Shown: positions 22,811-37,800 of the stretch, piece after piece
Layout of the letters: each line of letters starts with the position of its first letter
Position numbering within the stretch: the stretch's first letter is position 1
The notes under the pieces: generated by a model
The model's database searches: none
Told to the model about the DNA's origin: nothing
The model's input: the letters and a program-made list of their open reading frames with translations, nothing else
DNA from: Odontocerum albicorne
Lineage: Eukaryota > Arthropoda > Insecta > Trichoptera > Odontoceridae
Direction of reading: 5' to 3'
Length of the DNA: 64,000 bases
NCBI GenBank assembly: GCA_949825065.1
Contig: OX463855.1
Span: 41,926,093-41,990,092, forward strand
Made by a program: the position numbers and the translations under genes

Positions 22811-25800
22811 GTGGAATATTGTTATTTTAAAGTGATTAACTTTTTTATTGTGATTCGTGTTCCACCGGAAAACAAACCTTAAAACACGTCTCGAAAAAAA
22901 ATCCTCACTCAAGTTACTTAATAACTTTTTTGATTAAAAAATGATCGAATAATGAAAAGTATAACTTAATGTAGACTTACCAAGTTTTGATAGTAGTCTC
23001 ATGATACGAAAATCAGTCGGGTGCCACCAGTCGGGTGCCACCAGCCACTAGGCGTTTAGAATTAAAAGGCAAACCTGACGGGATTGTCAGTATTCAGTAT
23101 CATTATCCTCCGTACAAGTGTCACGTTACACCGCCTCTCTTCAGTGCGCGCAACACCCGGCCAGACGAGTAGCCTCGACCAAAAACAAAATATTGCCCGT
23201 CACAAATGTATGTTGACTAAATGGAGCCTTGAGAAGGATCTCCGGGAGGAGAGACTTTATTGAACCGCTTTTTAATACATTTTTATTTGTTTCCAATCGT
23301 TGTTTTTTTTTTGCTGGAGGAAATGTTGCGAAGTATTTCTAATATAAATTATTATAAATATAGTATACTGATATAATACCTTGAGGCATCGAGTGTCGTA
23401 GGTTTGACTTTGGTTGGGCTTGAACTGTGCTCGTGCTCGTCTTTATTTTGTTTTGTTTATTTTATTTGTACGCTTCACAATATTCATAGATATTAGATAT
23501 TTTATTTGTACGCTTCACAATATTCATAGATATTAGATATTTTATTTGTACGCTTCACAATATTCATAGATATTAGATATTTTATTTGTACGCTTCACAA
23601 TATTCATACATATTAGATATTTTATTTGTACGCTTCACAATATTCATAGATATTAGATATTTTATTTGTACGCTTCACAATATTCATAGATATTAGATAT
23701 TTTATTTGTACGCTTCACAATATTCATAGATATTAGATATTTTATTTGTACGCTTCACAATATTCATAGATATTAGATATTTTATTTGTACGCTTCACAA
23801 TATTCATAGATATTAGATATTTTATTTGTACGCTTCACAATATTCATAGATATTAGATATTTTATTTGTACGCTTCACAATATTCATAGATATTAGATAT
23901 TTTATTTGTACGCTTCACAATATTCACAGATATTACATATTTTTAATATAAGTATATACTCGTATATAGTATTTGCCAGAATATCACAACAATATTTAGA
24001 AATAGCTACTAACTTTGCGCTCTCCTTTATTAATATAAATAACCTAGTATAAACTAAACATTAAGGACAATACTTTGCCTCTGGAGTTGAGTAACCCTGC
24101 ATCAACATGTGGAAGATTTCGATTATGCAAAGCAACTTGCATCTCGTTCTACAAGTGAACCCGTGTGTTTTCTATATCTCAAGATCTATCCATAAAATTC
24201 TTGAAAAATCCAATTCTTCTCGATTTGTGTGAGCGTTATTCCACTAAAAACAAATCTAAGTTCTTTACCACTGTAAAATAAGTCTTATTTATGTAAGTCT
24301 ATTTGGTAAAATTTGGTAATATTTTGTGATATAACATACATATGTTACATATATTGAATCTAAATTTGGTAATATTTTGTGATATAACATACATATGTTA
24401 CATATATTGAATCTAAATTTGATAATATTTTGTGATATAACATACATACGAGTATGTTACATATATTGAATCTAAATTAGGTAATATTTTGTGATATAAC
24501 ATACATATGTTACATATATTGAATCTAAATTTAATAATATTTTGTGATATAACATATATACGAGTATATTACATATATTGAATCTAAATTAGGTAATATT
24601 TTGTGATATAACATACATATGTTACATATATTGAATCTAAATTTGGTAATATTTTGTGATATAACATACATATGTTACATATATTGAATCTAAATTAACC
24701 TATTAATATTAAATAATTTTAAACAATGACTTTGTAATTTATTATTACTACTGCTTTTTGTATCTTCTGTACATGTTAGTTTAAGATAAAGTGTTGTATT
24801 TTTTGTCAATAATTTTAAGTACTTGTATAATATGTTGGCTTGTATATAAAAGACACTGTTGTGTCGTAAATTAAATTAAAAAAATATATAAATATTCTCC
24901 TAATTAAAATGAACTGTCAACAGCGAGTGCGCAGAATGCAGAATACGTACAAGTTCAGGAGTTCGGCAAGTCCTACAGGGTGCATGGCATGATGAACTGG
25001 GCCGACGCGGCAAGCGCCTGTCAGAAGTTCGGCGGCAGACTGTGGGCACCGCGCTCGCTAGACGAGTTGCGCAGGGTCCCCGCTGCTCTCAACCTGCCCA
25101 ACATCAGCCCCTGGATCGGCTACTCTGACATGGATAAGGACGGGTCCTGGGTCTCCACTACAGGTAATCTTTACGTAACCAACTTGCATCAGAGTTAGAG
25201 CGGGTTCAGACGAGTGCACTCAAAGGGTGTTCTGTCATAGTACGAGGCATATCCAGAAAGTAAGTGTACTAAATTTTTGAAGGATACAATTTTTTTTATT
25301 AAAACAAAAAAAAATACGTGGTTACCGTAGTATATATGTAAGCTATTTTTCGACATAGTCGCTATTCCTCTTAATGCATGTGGTAAAACGGGGTATCAAC
25401 TTTTTGATGCTTTCCTCGCAGTAGTTTCCCGCCAACCCCTCCGTCCACTTCTCTTCCTCCTCCTTTACCTCCTCGTCGGTTGAAAACTTTTTTCCACCCA
25501 TGTGCAGCTTCAGGGAGGTAAAGATATAGTAATCTGAAGGTGCTAGGTCAGGGGAATGCGCGGGATGGTTCAGGACATCCCATTTAAACGAGGCGAGCAG
25601 TTTCTTCGTGGCGTTGGCCGTGTGTGGTCTGGCATTGTCGTGCAGCTGGCAGACTTCCTGTGTCAGCATGCCTCTCCTCTTGTTCTGAATCGCCCTCCGC
25701 AATTTTTTTAGAGTCTCACAGTATCTTGCAGAGTTGATGGTCTCCCCTTGAGGCATATATTCAATTAAAATTATGCCTTGACAGTCCCAAAACACGGATG

Positions 25801-28800
25801 CCATGATTTTCGTGGCTGAAATTGTGGTTTTGAACTTTTTGGCGGAGGGTGAAGAGATGTGACGCCACTGTTGTGACTGCCTTTTGGTTTCAGGCGTGTA
25901 GTGTGCAACCCAAGTTTCATCTCCAGTAACGATGGAGCGGAGAAATTCATCTCCATGGAGTTTGCAGCGCCTCAAAAACTCTTGCCCGGCCTCCACTCGA
26001 TTCAACTTGTGTTGGTCTGTCAGCTGTTTTGGGACCCACCTCGCGGACAGTTTCCGATATCCGAGGGTTTCTGTGATGGTTTCGTGTAGTAGAGATCTGG
26101 AGATTTGCGGAAACATCGCAGAAAGTTCATCCACAGTCAATCTGCGATCGTCACGGAGCGCATTTTCGATTTTTTCCACAATTTCGTCAGTCACAATTGA
26201 AGGTCTTCCGCTCCTCTGATCATCATGCACAGACGTACGACCGTTTTTAAACTCGCGACACCACTTGTACACACTCGTACGATTCATAGCTTTATCACCA
26301 TATGCAGTTTTCACCTCATTATAAACCTCAACCGGAGGTTTTCCCTTCCAAACGAGATAACGGATGACGCCGCGTATTTCGCACTTGGCGGGAGATTGGA
26401 TTGACATTTTTCACGAAACGTGTTGTCGCGTCGACACTTCTCAACTTACTGACCTTGAACCGGTCTCGTTGCGGAGGGGAAGGGTCAGGCTACACGGAAG
26501 TGTAGCCAACATGTCGAAAATAAAATCCATCAGGTCGTGAGAGCCTCAGTACACTTACTTTCTGGACTTCCATAGTATATATCTAAATTGGCTTCTTCGA
26601 CATGAAAAAGACAGCATTTGAATATTCACTGCAGGTAGCCTTCAAGGCTGGACTCTTTCTTCATTGGGATTATATAATATTATGTACCGCTGCCCTTCAC
26701 AGTTATAGTATCTCTATCCTGATCCTGATCCTGTCTCCAATTACCGATCCCTGTGATTCTCGTCTTATAATTGCCATTGACAATTACTCTCCATCCAGCT
26801 CTGCATTACGCACCTTGGAGAGAAGCGAAACTTGTGTTTATTTCTTCATTTGGTTGAATATTCTGCTTTTTGAGCGCTGACTTTTTATTCCTACTAAACA
26901 CGACTATTCCAAATTGTCTTTTTAATCACCCGCAAAGTATCTTAATAAATGAAAGAATCGCTCTAGACTAGACTAATAAAGAAATACAAATTCACTAGAT
27001 AATACTGCATTTAAACTTGACCGCGGTCATTAGCACAACTTCAGTAATTTGAGAGTTTTTGGATGGTTTCAGGTGAAAAGCTGCCCGCAAGTCTACATAT
27101 ATCGAGATCAAACGAGCGGAAGAATTGCGCCGCCGTGGACAAGGTGGGTTTCCTGGGAATCTGGGACTGCTCGGAAGAAGGCACCTTCATCTGCGAGGCG
27201 ACACTTACGGATCCTTTGAGTAAGTTTCTTTCACAAAAAAATATTGAATTCACCGGTTTTACTTCAGAGTTTGTTTAACTCGATCGAAGGAGTTAATTAT
27301 GGTGCGCGGATCAAATACAAATACAAGTACGAGTACTTTCTATTGTATTTTATGAATTCATCCATCTATAAAAATATTCTACACATAATGAGAAGTTCTT
27401 CGAGTACAGCTTGGTAAGCCTTTTCATAACGTTTAATAAATCCTTAATGTGTTTCCCTTCACCTTGATTACCTGCTGACGAGAGATACTATAGATTCTGT
27501 TAAATATTTTATAACGTTTAATAAACCCTTAATGTGTTTCCCTTCATCTTGATTACCTGCTGACGAGAGATACTATAGATTCTGTTAAATATTTTATAAC
27601 GTTTAATAAACCCTTAATGTGTTTCCCTTCACCTTGATTACCTACTGACGAGAGATAGATTCTGTTAAATATTTTATAACGTTTAATAAATCCTTAATGT
27701 GTTTCCCTTCGTCTTGATTACCTGCTGACGAGAGATAGATTCTGTTAAATATTTTATAACGTTTAATAAATCCTTAATGTGTTTCCCTTCATCTTGATTA
27801 CCTGCTGACGAGAGATACTATAGATTCTGTTAAATATTTTATAACGTTTAATAAATCCTTAATGTGTTTCCCTTCATCTTGATTACCTGCTGACGAGAGA
27901 TAGATTCTGTTAAATATTTTATAACGTTTAATAAATCCTTAATGTGTTTCCCTTCATCTTGATTACCTGCTGACGAGAGATACTATAGATTCTGTTAAAT
28001 ATTTTATAACGTTTAATAAATCCTTAATGTGTTTCCCTTCACCTTGATTACCTACTGACGAGAGATAGATTCTGTTAAATATTTTATAACGTTTAATAAA
28101 TCCTTAATGTGTTTCCCTTCATCTTGATTACCTGCTGACGAGAGATAGATTCTGTTAAATATTTTATAACGTTTAATAAATCCTTAATGTGCTTCCCTTC
28201 ATCTTGATTACCTGCTGACGAGAGATACTATAGATTCTGTTAAATATTTTATAACGTTTAATAAATCCTTAATGTGTTTCCCTTCGTCTTGATTACCTGC
28301 TGACGAGAGATAGATTCTGTTAAATATTTTATAACGTTTAATAAATCCTTAATGTGTTTCCCTTCATCTTGATTACCTGCTGACGAGAGATACTATAGAT
28401 TCTGTTAAATATTTTATAACGTTTAATAAATCCTTAATGTGTTTCCCTTCACCTTGATTACCTACTGACGAGAGATAGATTCTGTTAAATATTTTATAAC
28501 GTTTAATAAATCCTTAATGTGTTTCCCTTCATCTTGATTACCTGCTGACGAGAGATAGATTCTGTTAAATATTTTATAACGTTTAATAAATCCTTAATGT
28601 GCTTCCCTTCATCTTGATTACCTGCTGACGAGAGATACTATAGATTCTGTTAAATATTTTATAACGTTTAATAAATCCTTAATGTGTTTCCCTTCGTCTT
28701 GATTACCTGCTGACGAGAGATAGATTCTGTTAAATATTTTATAACGTTTAATAAATCCTTAATGTGTTTCCCTTCATCTTGATTACCTGCTGACGAGAGA

Positions 28801-31800
28801 TACTATAGATTCTGTTAAATATTTTATAACGTTTAATAAATCCTTAATGTGTTTCCCTTCACCTTGATTACCTACTGACGAGGGATAGATTCTGTTAAAT
28901 ATTTTATAACGTTTAATAAATCCTTAATGTGTTTCCCTTCATCTTGATTACCTGCTGACGAGAGATAGATTCTGTTAAATATTTTATAACGTTTAATAAA
29001 TCCTTAATGTGCTTCCCTTCATCTTGATTACCTGCTGACGAGAGATACTATAGATTCTGTTAAATATTTTATAACGTTTAATAAATCCTTAATGTGTTTC
29101 CCTTCGTCTTGATTACCTGCTGACGAGAGATAGATTCTGTTAAATATTTTATAACGTTTAATAAATCCTTAATGTGTTTTCCTTCATCTTGATTACCTGC
29201 TGACGAGAGATACTATAGATTCTGTTAAATATTTTATAACGTTTAATAAATCCTTAATGTGTTTCCCTTCATCTTGATTACCTGCTGACGAGAGATAGAT
29301 TCTGTTAAATATTTTATAACGTTTAATAAATCCTTAATGTGTTTCCCTTCATCTTGATTACCTGCTGACGAGAGATACTATAGATTCTGTTAAATATTTT
29401 ATAACGTTTAATAAATCCTTAATGTGTTTCCCTTCACCTTGATTACCTACTGACGAGAGATAGATTCTGTTAAATATTTTATAACGTTTAATAAATCCTT
29501 AATGTGCTTCCCTTCATCTTGATTACCTGCTGACGAGAGATACTATAGATTCTGTTAAATATTTTATAACGTTTAATAAATCCTTAATGTGTTTCCCTTC
29601 GTCTTGATTACCTGCTGACGAGAGATAGATTCTGTTAAATATTTTATAACGTTTAATAAATCCTTAATGTGCTTCCCTTCATCTTGATTACCTGCTGACG
29701 AGAGATAGATTCTGTTAAATATTTTATAACATTTAATAAATCCTTAATGTGCTTCCCTTCATCTTGATTACCTGCTGACGAGAGATAGATTCTGTTAAAT
29801 ATTTTATAACGTTTAATAAATCCTTAATGTGTTTCCCTTCATCTTGATTACCTGCTGACGAGAGATACTATAGATTCTGTTAAATATTTTATAACGTTTA
29901 ATAAATCCTTAATGTGTTTCCCTTCACCTTGATTACCTACTGACGAGAGATAGATTCTGTTAAATATTTTATAACGTTTAATAAATCCTTAATGTGTTTC
30001 CCTTCATCTTGATTACCTGCTGACGAGAGATACTATAGATTCTGTTAAATATTTTATAACGTTTAATAAATCCTTAATGTGTTTCCCTTCGTCTTGATTA
30101 CCTGCTGACGAGAGATAGATTCTGTTAAATATTTTATAACGTTTAATAAATCCTTAATGTGTTTCCCTTCATCTTGATTACCTGCTGACGAGAGATACTA
30201 TAGATTCTGTTAAATATTTTATAACGTTTAATAAATCCTTAATGTGTTTCCCTTCACCTTGATTACCTACTGACGAGAGATAGATTCTGTTAAATATTTT
30301 ATAACGTTTAATAAATCCTTAATGTGTTTCCCTTCATCTTGATTACCTGCTGACGAGAGATAGATTCTGTTAAATATTTTATAACGTTTAATAAATCCTT
30401 AATGTGCTTCCCTTCATCTTGATTACCTGCTGACGAGAGATACTATAGATTCTGTTAAATATTTTATAACGTTTAATAAATCCTTAATGTGTTTCCCTTC
30501 GTCTTGATTACCTGCTGACGAGAGATAGATTCTGTTAAATATTTTATAACGTTTAATAAATCCTTAATGTGCTTCCCTTCATCTTGATTACCTGCTGACG
30601 AGAGATACTATAGATTCTGTTAAATATTTTATAACATTTAATAAATCCTTAATGTGCTTCCCTTCATCTTGATTACCTGCTGACGAGAGATACTATAGAT
30701 TCTGTTAAATATTTTATAACGTTTAATAAATCCTTAATGTGTTTCCCTTCACCTTGATTACCTGCTGACGAGAGATAGATTCTGTTAAATATTTTATAAC
30801 GTTTAATAAATCCTTAATGTGTTTCCCTTCACCTTGATTACCTGCTGACGAGAGATAGATTCTGTTAAATATTTTATAACGTTTAATAAATCCTTAATGT
30901 GTTTCCCTTCACCTTGATTACCTGCTGACGAGAGATAGATTCTGTTAAATATTTTATAACGTTTAATAAATCCTTAATGTGTTTCCCTTCATCTTGATTA
31001 CCTGCTGACGAGAGATAGATTCTGTTACATTTGTCGCTGCTGTGTGCTGCCTCTGGTCACCTGATCACGTTGTTCCGTGACTCGACTGACAGCACCAGCA
31101 CCTATCACTGTGAAGGCCTCGTACTCCTTGCTGAGAGGGATTTGCCTCTGTATTAGTATCTTTCAATAGCCCTCATGTTCTGTTATAAGTGATAAAATCT
31201 CTTGTCTTCTAAGGATAAGCATTGTGTTGAAATTCTTTTGAATGATTTAATTTGATATATTTTTGCCGCGCCGATATAAGTAACCTTAGAAGACTCGATG
31301 TGGGAGGCTGAAGACACGAGTAGTGCCTACAGTGCGTGATCGGAAAGCATAGCCTAGCGGACATGGCACGGGGGCTCGAGCTCTACAGGAGCTCGTAAGG
31401 TACGAGTGCGGTCCTAGGGAAATAAGTAAGAAACAACCTTATTATTAACTCCATTAGGTGAGTCCAGGGCATTAACCACCATTAGAGTTGAACTGTCCCC
31501 TGCTGAAAGACAATAAATTATTACGCATTGAACCTCATATTTTTCACCTAGATTCGATTCGACTTATGTTTTCTATTTAGGAGTTACGAGATAAACTCTC
31601 GATGACTCTTTCAAAATATTCCCGTCTGCTTTATTATTTTCATTATATCATGTTTTCGGTTGGTTGGTTGATTCATTAGTACCATTTATGGTCAGTATTT
31701 CACCCCAAACGCGCCTTTATTCAGCGAGTTTTAAATGTTATCTAAAGACCTTAAGATGTGTCTCCTCACGTAACTCTAAAGTCAAACCATTCCATTGAAT

Positions 31801-34800
31801 AGGACCAGCAACACAAAAGGCTCGAGAGAATCTTTGACTTATTGTCTATGGCTTGATATAACCCAATACACCACTGAATGATATTGATACATACGAGTAT
31901 ATTATCATTAAGTTCGTCAGTTTGAAATAATAAAAACGTGATACGATACGTTTGAGCATTTGATTTGATTACAGAAATATCAATGTCATCATATGAGGGT
32001 TACAAATACTTGGGCGCGTACCGAGCCCTGTACAAACTGCACATGGAGAACCTTGACTGGCAGGGCGCCAGCCGTACGTGCGCCGAGGAGCGTGGGCGGC
32101 TGTGGGCACCAACACTGGGGGATGAGGCCAAGGCAGTGGTTCGCCTGCTCAATATCACGAATTTCTTCCCCTGGGTGGGGCTCAGGGACGTCGCCAAGGA
32201 AGGGGTCTGGACCACCGAAGGTAAGCTGTCTCAATCTCTAAGGATATTTGTCTTGTTCCTGTATTAGTCTCGCCTTTCACTTGAGCCGTACACAGCCGAG
32301 CTCCTCTCGAGATCGATAATCATCGTATGAATATTTTGATTTCTTTTATTCAGCTCTCAACAACTATATTACCATCACCGTCGTCGCTGGGCCTCAAACT
32401 CCTCGAGGATACCAATAACATAACCCCGTCATTATAACGTCAATTCGTTTGGAAAAGCTTTGCCGTGGAGTTCATTTCTCTAAGTGAGCGAGCCATTGCA
32501 CATCAACAGACAAGACATATCGCTGTACTGGTGATATACTCGTATGGTATGTACGAGTATGTTATATGTGTACACGAACATGTCAATGAATATGTACAAT
32601 ACATGTACATGTACCGCTAGAACAAGTCAAATTGTTAGGGCAAAAAATTTCATTTGATGTACGAGTAGAAGAGGTAAATAGGCTTGGAGTTCATTTGGAC
32701 GAACTATGATACATTGTTAAGAACAATATCCCATTTGGACGAACTATGATACATTGTTAAGAACAATATACCATTTGGACGAACTATGATACATTGTTAA
32801 GAACAATATCCCATTTGGACGAACTATGATACATTGTTAAGAGCAATATCCCATTTGGACGAACTATGATACATTGTTAAGAACAATATCCCATTTGGAC
32901 GAACTATGATACATTGTTAAGAGCAATATCCCATTTGGACGAACTATGATACATTGTTAAGAGCAATATCCCATTTGGACGAACTATGATACATTGTTAA
33001 GAGCAATATCCCATTTGGACGAACTATGATACATTGTTAAGAGCAATATCCCATTTGGACGAACTATGATACATTGTTAAGAACAATATACCATTTGGAC
33101 GAACTATGATACATTGTTAAGAACAATATCCCATTTGGACGAACTATGATACATTGTTAAGAGCAATATCCCATTTGGACGAACTATGATACATTGTTAA
33201 GAGCAATATCCCATTTGGACGAACTATGATACATTGTTAAGAACAATATCCCATTTGGACGAACTATGATACATTGTTAAGAGCAATATCTCATTTGGAC
33301 GAACTATGATACATTGTTAAGAACAATATCCCATTTGGACGAACTATGATACATTGTTAAGAACAATATACCATTTGGACGAACTATGATACATTGTTAA
33401 GAACAATATCCCATTTGGACGAACTATGATACATTGTTAAGAGCAATATCCCATTTGGACGAACTATGATACATTGTTAAGAACAATATACCATTTGGAC
33501 GAACTATGATACATTGTTAAGAGCAATATCCCATTTGGACGAACTATGATACATTGTTAAGAGCAATATCCCATTTGGACGAACTATGATACATTGTTAA
33601 GAACAATATCCCATTTGGACGAACTATGATACATTGTTAAGAGCAATATCCCATTTGGACGAACTATGATACATTGTTAAGAGCAATATCCCATTTGGAC
33701 GAACTATGATACATTGTTAAGAACAATATCCCATTTGGACGAACTATGATACATTGTTAAGAACAATATACCATTTGGACGAACTATGATACATTGTTAA
33801 GAGCAATATCCCATTTGGACGAACTATGATACATTGTTAAGAACAATATCCCATTTGGACGAACTATGATACATTGTTAAGAGCAATATCCCATTTGGAC
33901 GAACTATGATACATTGTTAAGAGCAATATCCCATTTGGACGAACTATGATACATTGTTAAGAACAATATCCCATTTGGACGAACTATGATACATTGTTAA
34001 GAACAATATCCCAATCTGTCTCAAACGAAAGGTAACCGATGCGATGCACCTTACTAGTAGTGGTACTAGCATAGGAATGCGAAACATGTGATATACTATT
34101 TTTGTACGAATGAAACAAAAACTCCAAACAACACAAATCAGCACAGATAGGTGCATCCTAGGTTGTAATAGAAGAAGACCGCAAACGCAATGAGTGGATA
34201 CGCGCCAAAAGTTGACAATGTTAAACCAAAGTTGACGATGTTACAGAGGTCGGAAAAAAAACAATTGGGTGCGAACGTGAATGACACCAGTTAATATACA
34301 ATCTTTATTGAAATTATGGTGTTTGCAGAAGGAAAGCAGACGCTGTACCGCACCTGGCAGGAGGGTAAGCCTAGCAACAACGCGGAAAAGAATTGCGCAG
34401 GCATCGATGCTGGGGCATTGCTGTCTGACTGGGGCTGCCAGGAGAGAGGCTCTTTCATCTGCAAAGTGGGCCCGGGCCTGGCAGGTATGCACAATATTTA
34501 AAAAAAAACCATCGTCATCCTTGTCAACCAGTATCGACCCATTCCTGGATAAGGTGATGTATATATTTTTGAATTCGATATTGTATTGTAGGTCGATTAA
34601 TTCAATTTGTAAAGTTTCTGAAACAGTGGAAACATCAACAGCAAATGGAGAGCTGAACATCTCAAATGCTTTCTTATCATTTACCAGCTCTGAAAAACGA
34701 TACGCAACTCCCAAAAGGACAACAGCTGGTCACCTTACCTCTACAATTTATATTTTGTTCAAAAACTTTTCGCCTGAAGCACATGTATCGATAACTCGAC

Positions 34801-37800
34801 ATTATAATTATTTTTAGCTGTCACAGTGTGTCATTCTCACAGAGCCCACGTTATCATTTCGTTTTTATATTACGAGGCATATCCAGAAAGTAAGTGTACT
34901 GAATTTTTGTAGGTTACATTTTTTTTTATTTAAACAAAAAAATTACGTGGTTACCGTAGTACATATGTAAGCTATTTTTCGACATAGTCGTCATTCCTCT
35001 CGATGCAGGTGGTGAAGCGGGGTATCAACTTTTTGATGCCTTCCTCGAAGTAGTTTCCCGCCAACCCCTCCGTCCACTTCTCCACCTCCCCCTTTACCTC
35101 CTCGTCGGTTGAAAACCTTTTTCCTTTTTCCACCCATGTGCAGCTTCAGGGAGGTAAAGATATAGTAATCTGAAGGTGCTAGGTCAGGGGAATGCGCGGG
35201 ATGGTTCAGGACATCCCATTTAAACGAGGCGAGCAGTTCCTTCGTGGCGTTGGCCGTGTGTGGTCTGGCATTGTCGTGCAGCAGGCAGACTCCCTTTGTC
35301 AGCATGCCTCTCCTCTTGTTCTGAATCGCCCTCCGCATTTTTTTAGGGTCTCACAGTATCTTGCAGAGTTGATGGTCTCCCCTTGAGGCATATATTCAAT
35401 TAAAATTATGCCTTGACAGTCCCAAAACACGGATGCCATGATTTTCTTGGCTGAAATTGTGGTTTGGAATTTTTTGGCGGAGGGTGAAGAGGTGTGACGC
35501 CACTGTTGAGACTGCCTTTTGGTTTCAGGCGTGTAGTGTGCAACCCAAGTTTCATCTCCAGTAACGATGGAGCGGAGAAATTCATCTCCATGGAGTTTGC
35601 AGCGCCTCAAAAACTCTTGCCCGGCCTCCACTCGATTCAAGCTGTTTTGGGACCCACCTCGCGGATAGTTTCCGATATCCGAGAGTTTCTGTGATGGTTT
35701 CGTGTAGTAGAGATCTGGAGATTTGCGGAAACATCGCAGAAAGTTCATCCACAGTCAATCTGCGATCGTCACGGAGCACATTTTCGATTTTTTCCACAAT
35801 TTCGTCAGTCACAATTGAAGGTCTTCCGCTCCTCTGATCATCATGCACAGACGTACGACCGTTTTTAAACTCGCGACACCACTTGTACACACTCGTACGA
35901 TTCATAGCTTTATCACCATATGCAGATTTCACCTCATTATAAACCTCAACCGGAGGTTTTCCCTTCCAAACGAGATAACGGATGACGCCGCGTATTTCGC
36001 ACTTGGCGGGAGATTGGATTGACATTTTTCACGAAACGTGTTGTCGCGTCGACACTTCTCAACATACTGACCTCGAACCGGTCTCATTGCGGGGGGGAAG
36101 GGTCAGGCTACACGGAAGTGTAGTCAACATGTCGAAAATAAAATCCATCCGGTCGTGAGAGCCTCAGTACACTTACTTTCTGGATACGCCTAATATATAC
36201 GTACAAGTATTCCAAAAATCTTGAATGGGCTTTATGATAAATTCACGTGCTCGTACTTTGTGAGAAATCCTCAATCTACTCAATCTACCCGTATCATGCG
36301 TTATTATCAACTGGATAGTTGTATCGACGTACTTTGTGGGAAATCCTCAATCTACTCAATCTACCCGTATCATGCGTTATTATCAACTGGATAGTTGTAT
36401 CGACGTACTTTGTGGGAAATCCTCAATCTACTCAATCTACCCGTATCATGCGTTATTATCAACTGGATAGTTGTATCGACGTACTTTGTGGGAAATCCTC
36501 AATCTACTCAATCTACCCGTATCATGCGTTATTATCAACTGGATAGTTGTATCGACGTACTTTGTGGGAAATCCTCAATCTACTCAATCTACCCGTATCA
36601 TGCGTTATTATCAACTGGATAGTTGTATCGACGGTCAACTTTATTCGCACTCGTGGACTCAACTTACCCATCGTCAGTTTCATGATTTAAAAATAAATTG
36701 AAGCCGAATATCCTGACTTGCCCTGCCCTACCCTGCTCTGCTCCGCCCTGCCCTGCCCTACCCTACCATACATTAGTTCGATGGCTCAGCAATGGTCAAG
36801 TTTTAGTGAACTCAGAGGAGCGATTGAATTTTTTCTCAACGAGAAAACCTACCCTCAACCACTACTCGTATTACGAGTATCCAATATTGAATGGCTTCGG
36901 AAATTACCTTTTGCCGCAGATACTCGCATAGTATAGTATAGTGGCTGGTATTCCTTAATGGATTCAACTTAAACCTACAGGGAAGAACGGGCTCATATGT
37001 GAATTTTTTTTTAAACCTGGCGAGTTTATTTATTAACTGTAGTAAAGTCATTTTGCTGACAATTGGCGTTGGTTGAGTCGCAAATCATGTCAAACTGCTT
37101 TGTGCATTTCCCATGCTGTCAAAAATTTGAAAAATAAATTAAATGTCCATTCCCATAAAAATTTGCGTCGGATATATTTTCTGAGCTCAAGCTACAGTTC
37201 TGTGGCGGTCGCACACGCGGTCAATGACCGATGAAATGACCTTTGCATTCCTTAGCAATGCAAAACAAACAAGTACCAAGTCCACGCGCCGGTCATTCAA
37301 CTCATTGCCGGGAGCGGAGCGCATTCCATGCTAGAGCGAGAACGCACCACATCTGTCTCGCCAGTTCCGTAAATAAATTATCACATACATACGACATTAA
37401 TCGTTTTGCGGATGCAGAAACGAGACGGCGAGATATCTTGCTCGCATTCCCGCACACACGCGGGAATAGTATACATACCTACGTTACCAATAAAATTACT
37501 CTCTTTTCCGCATTGCGATCGAAAACGTGTTTTATTTATTAACAAATCATCATCATCTCTCCCTCTAGGACACATCTCCTAAAGTTCCAACAGCGTTTTT
37601 CGGATCTTGATGCGAGTGCAGAAGATATCTCCATTTTTCAAAATCCATTCGACTGTATAGTTCAATTAGAAGCGATTAATCTGCAAAGTGACGACATGCT
37701 AAAATGCAAATTTCACGAAAATAATCTAACAGAATTCTATAAATGTCTTCGAGGCGGCGAATATGGTCAATTAAAATCATATGGTCAGGGATAAATCCCT

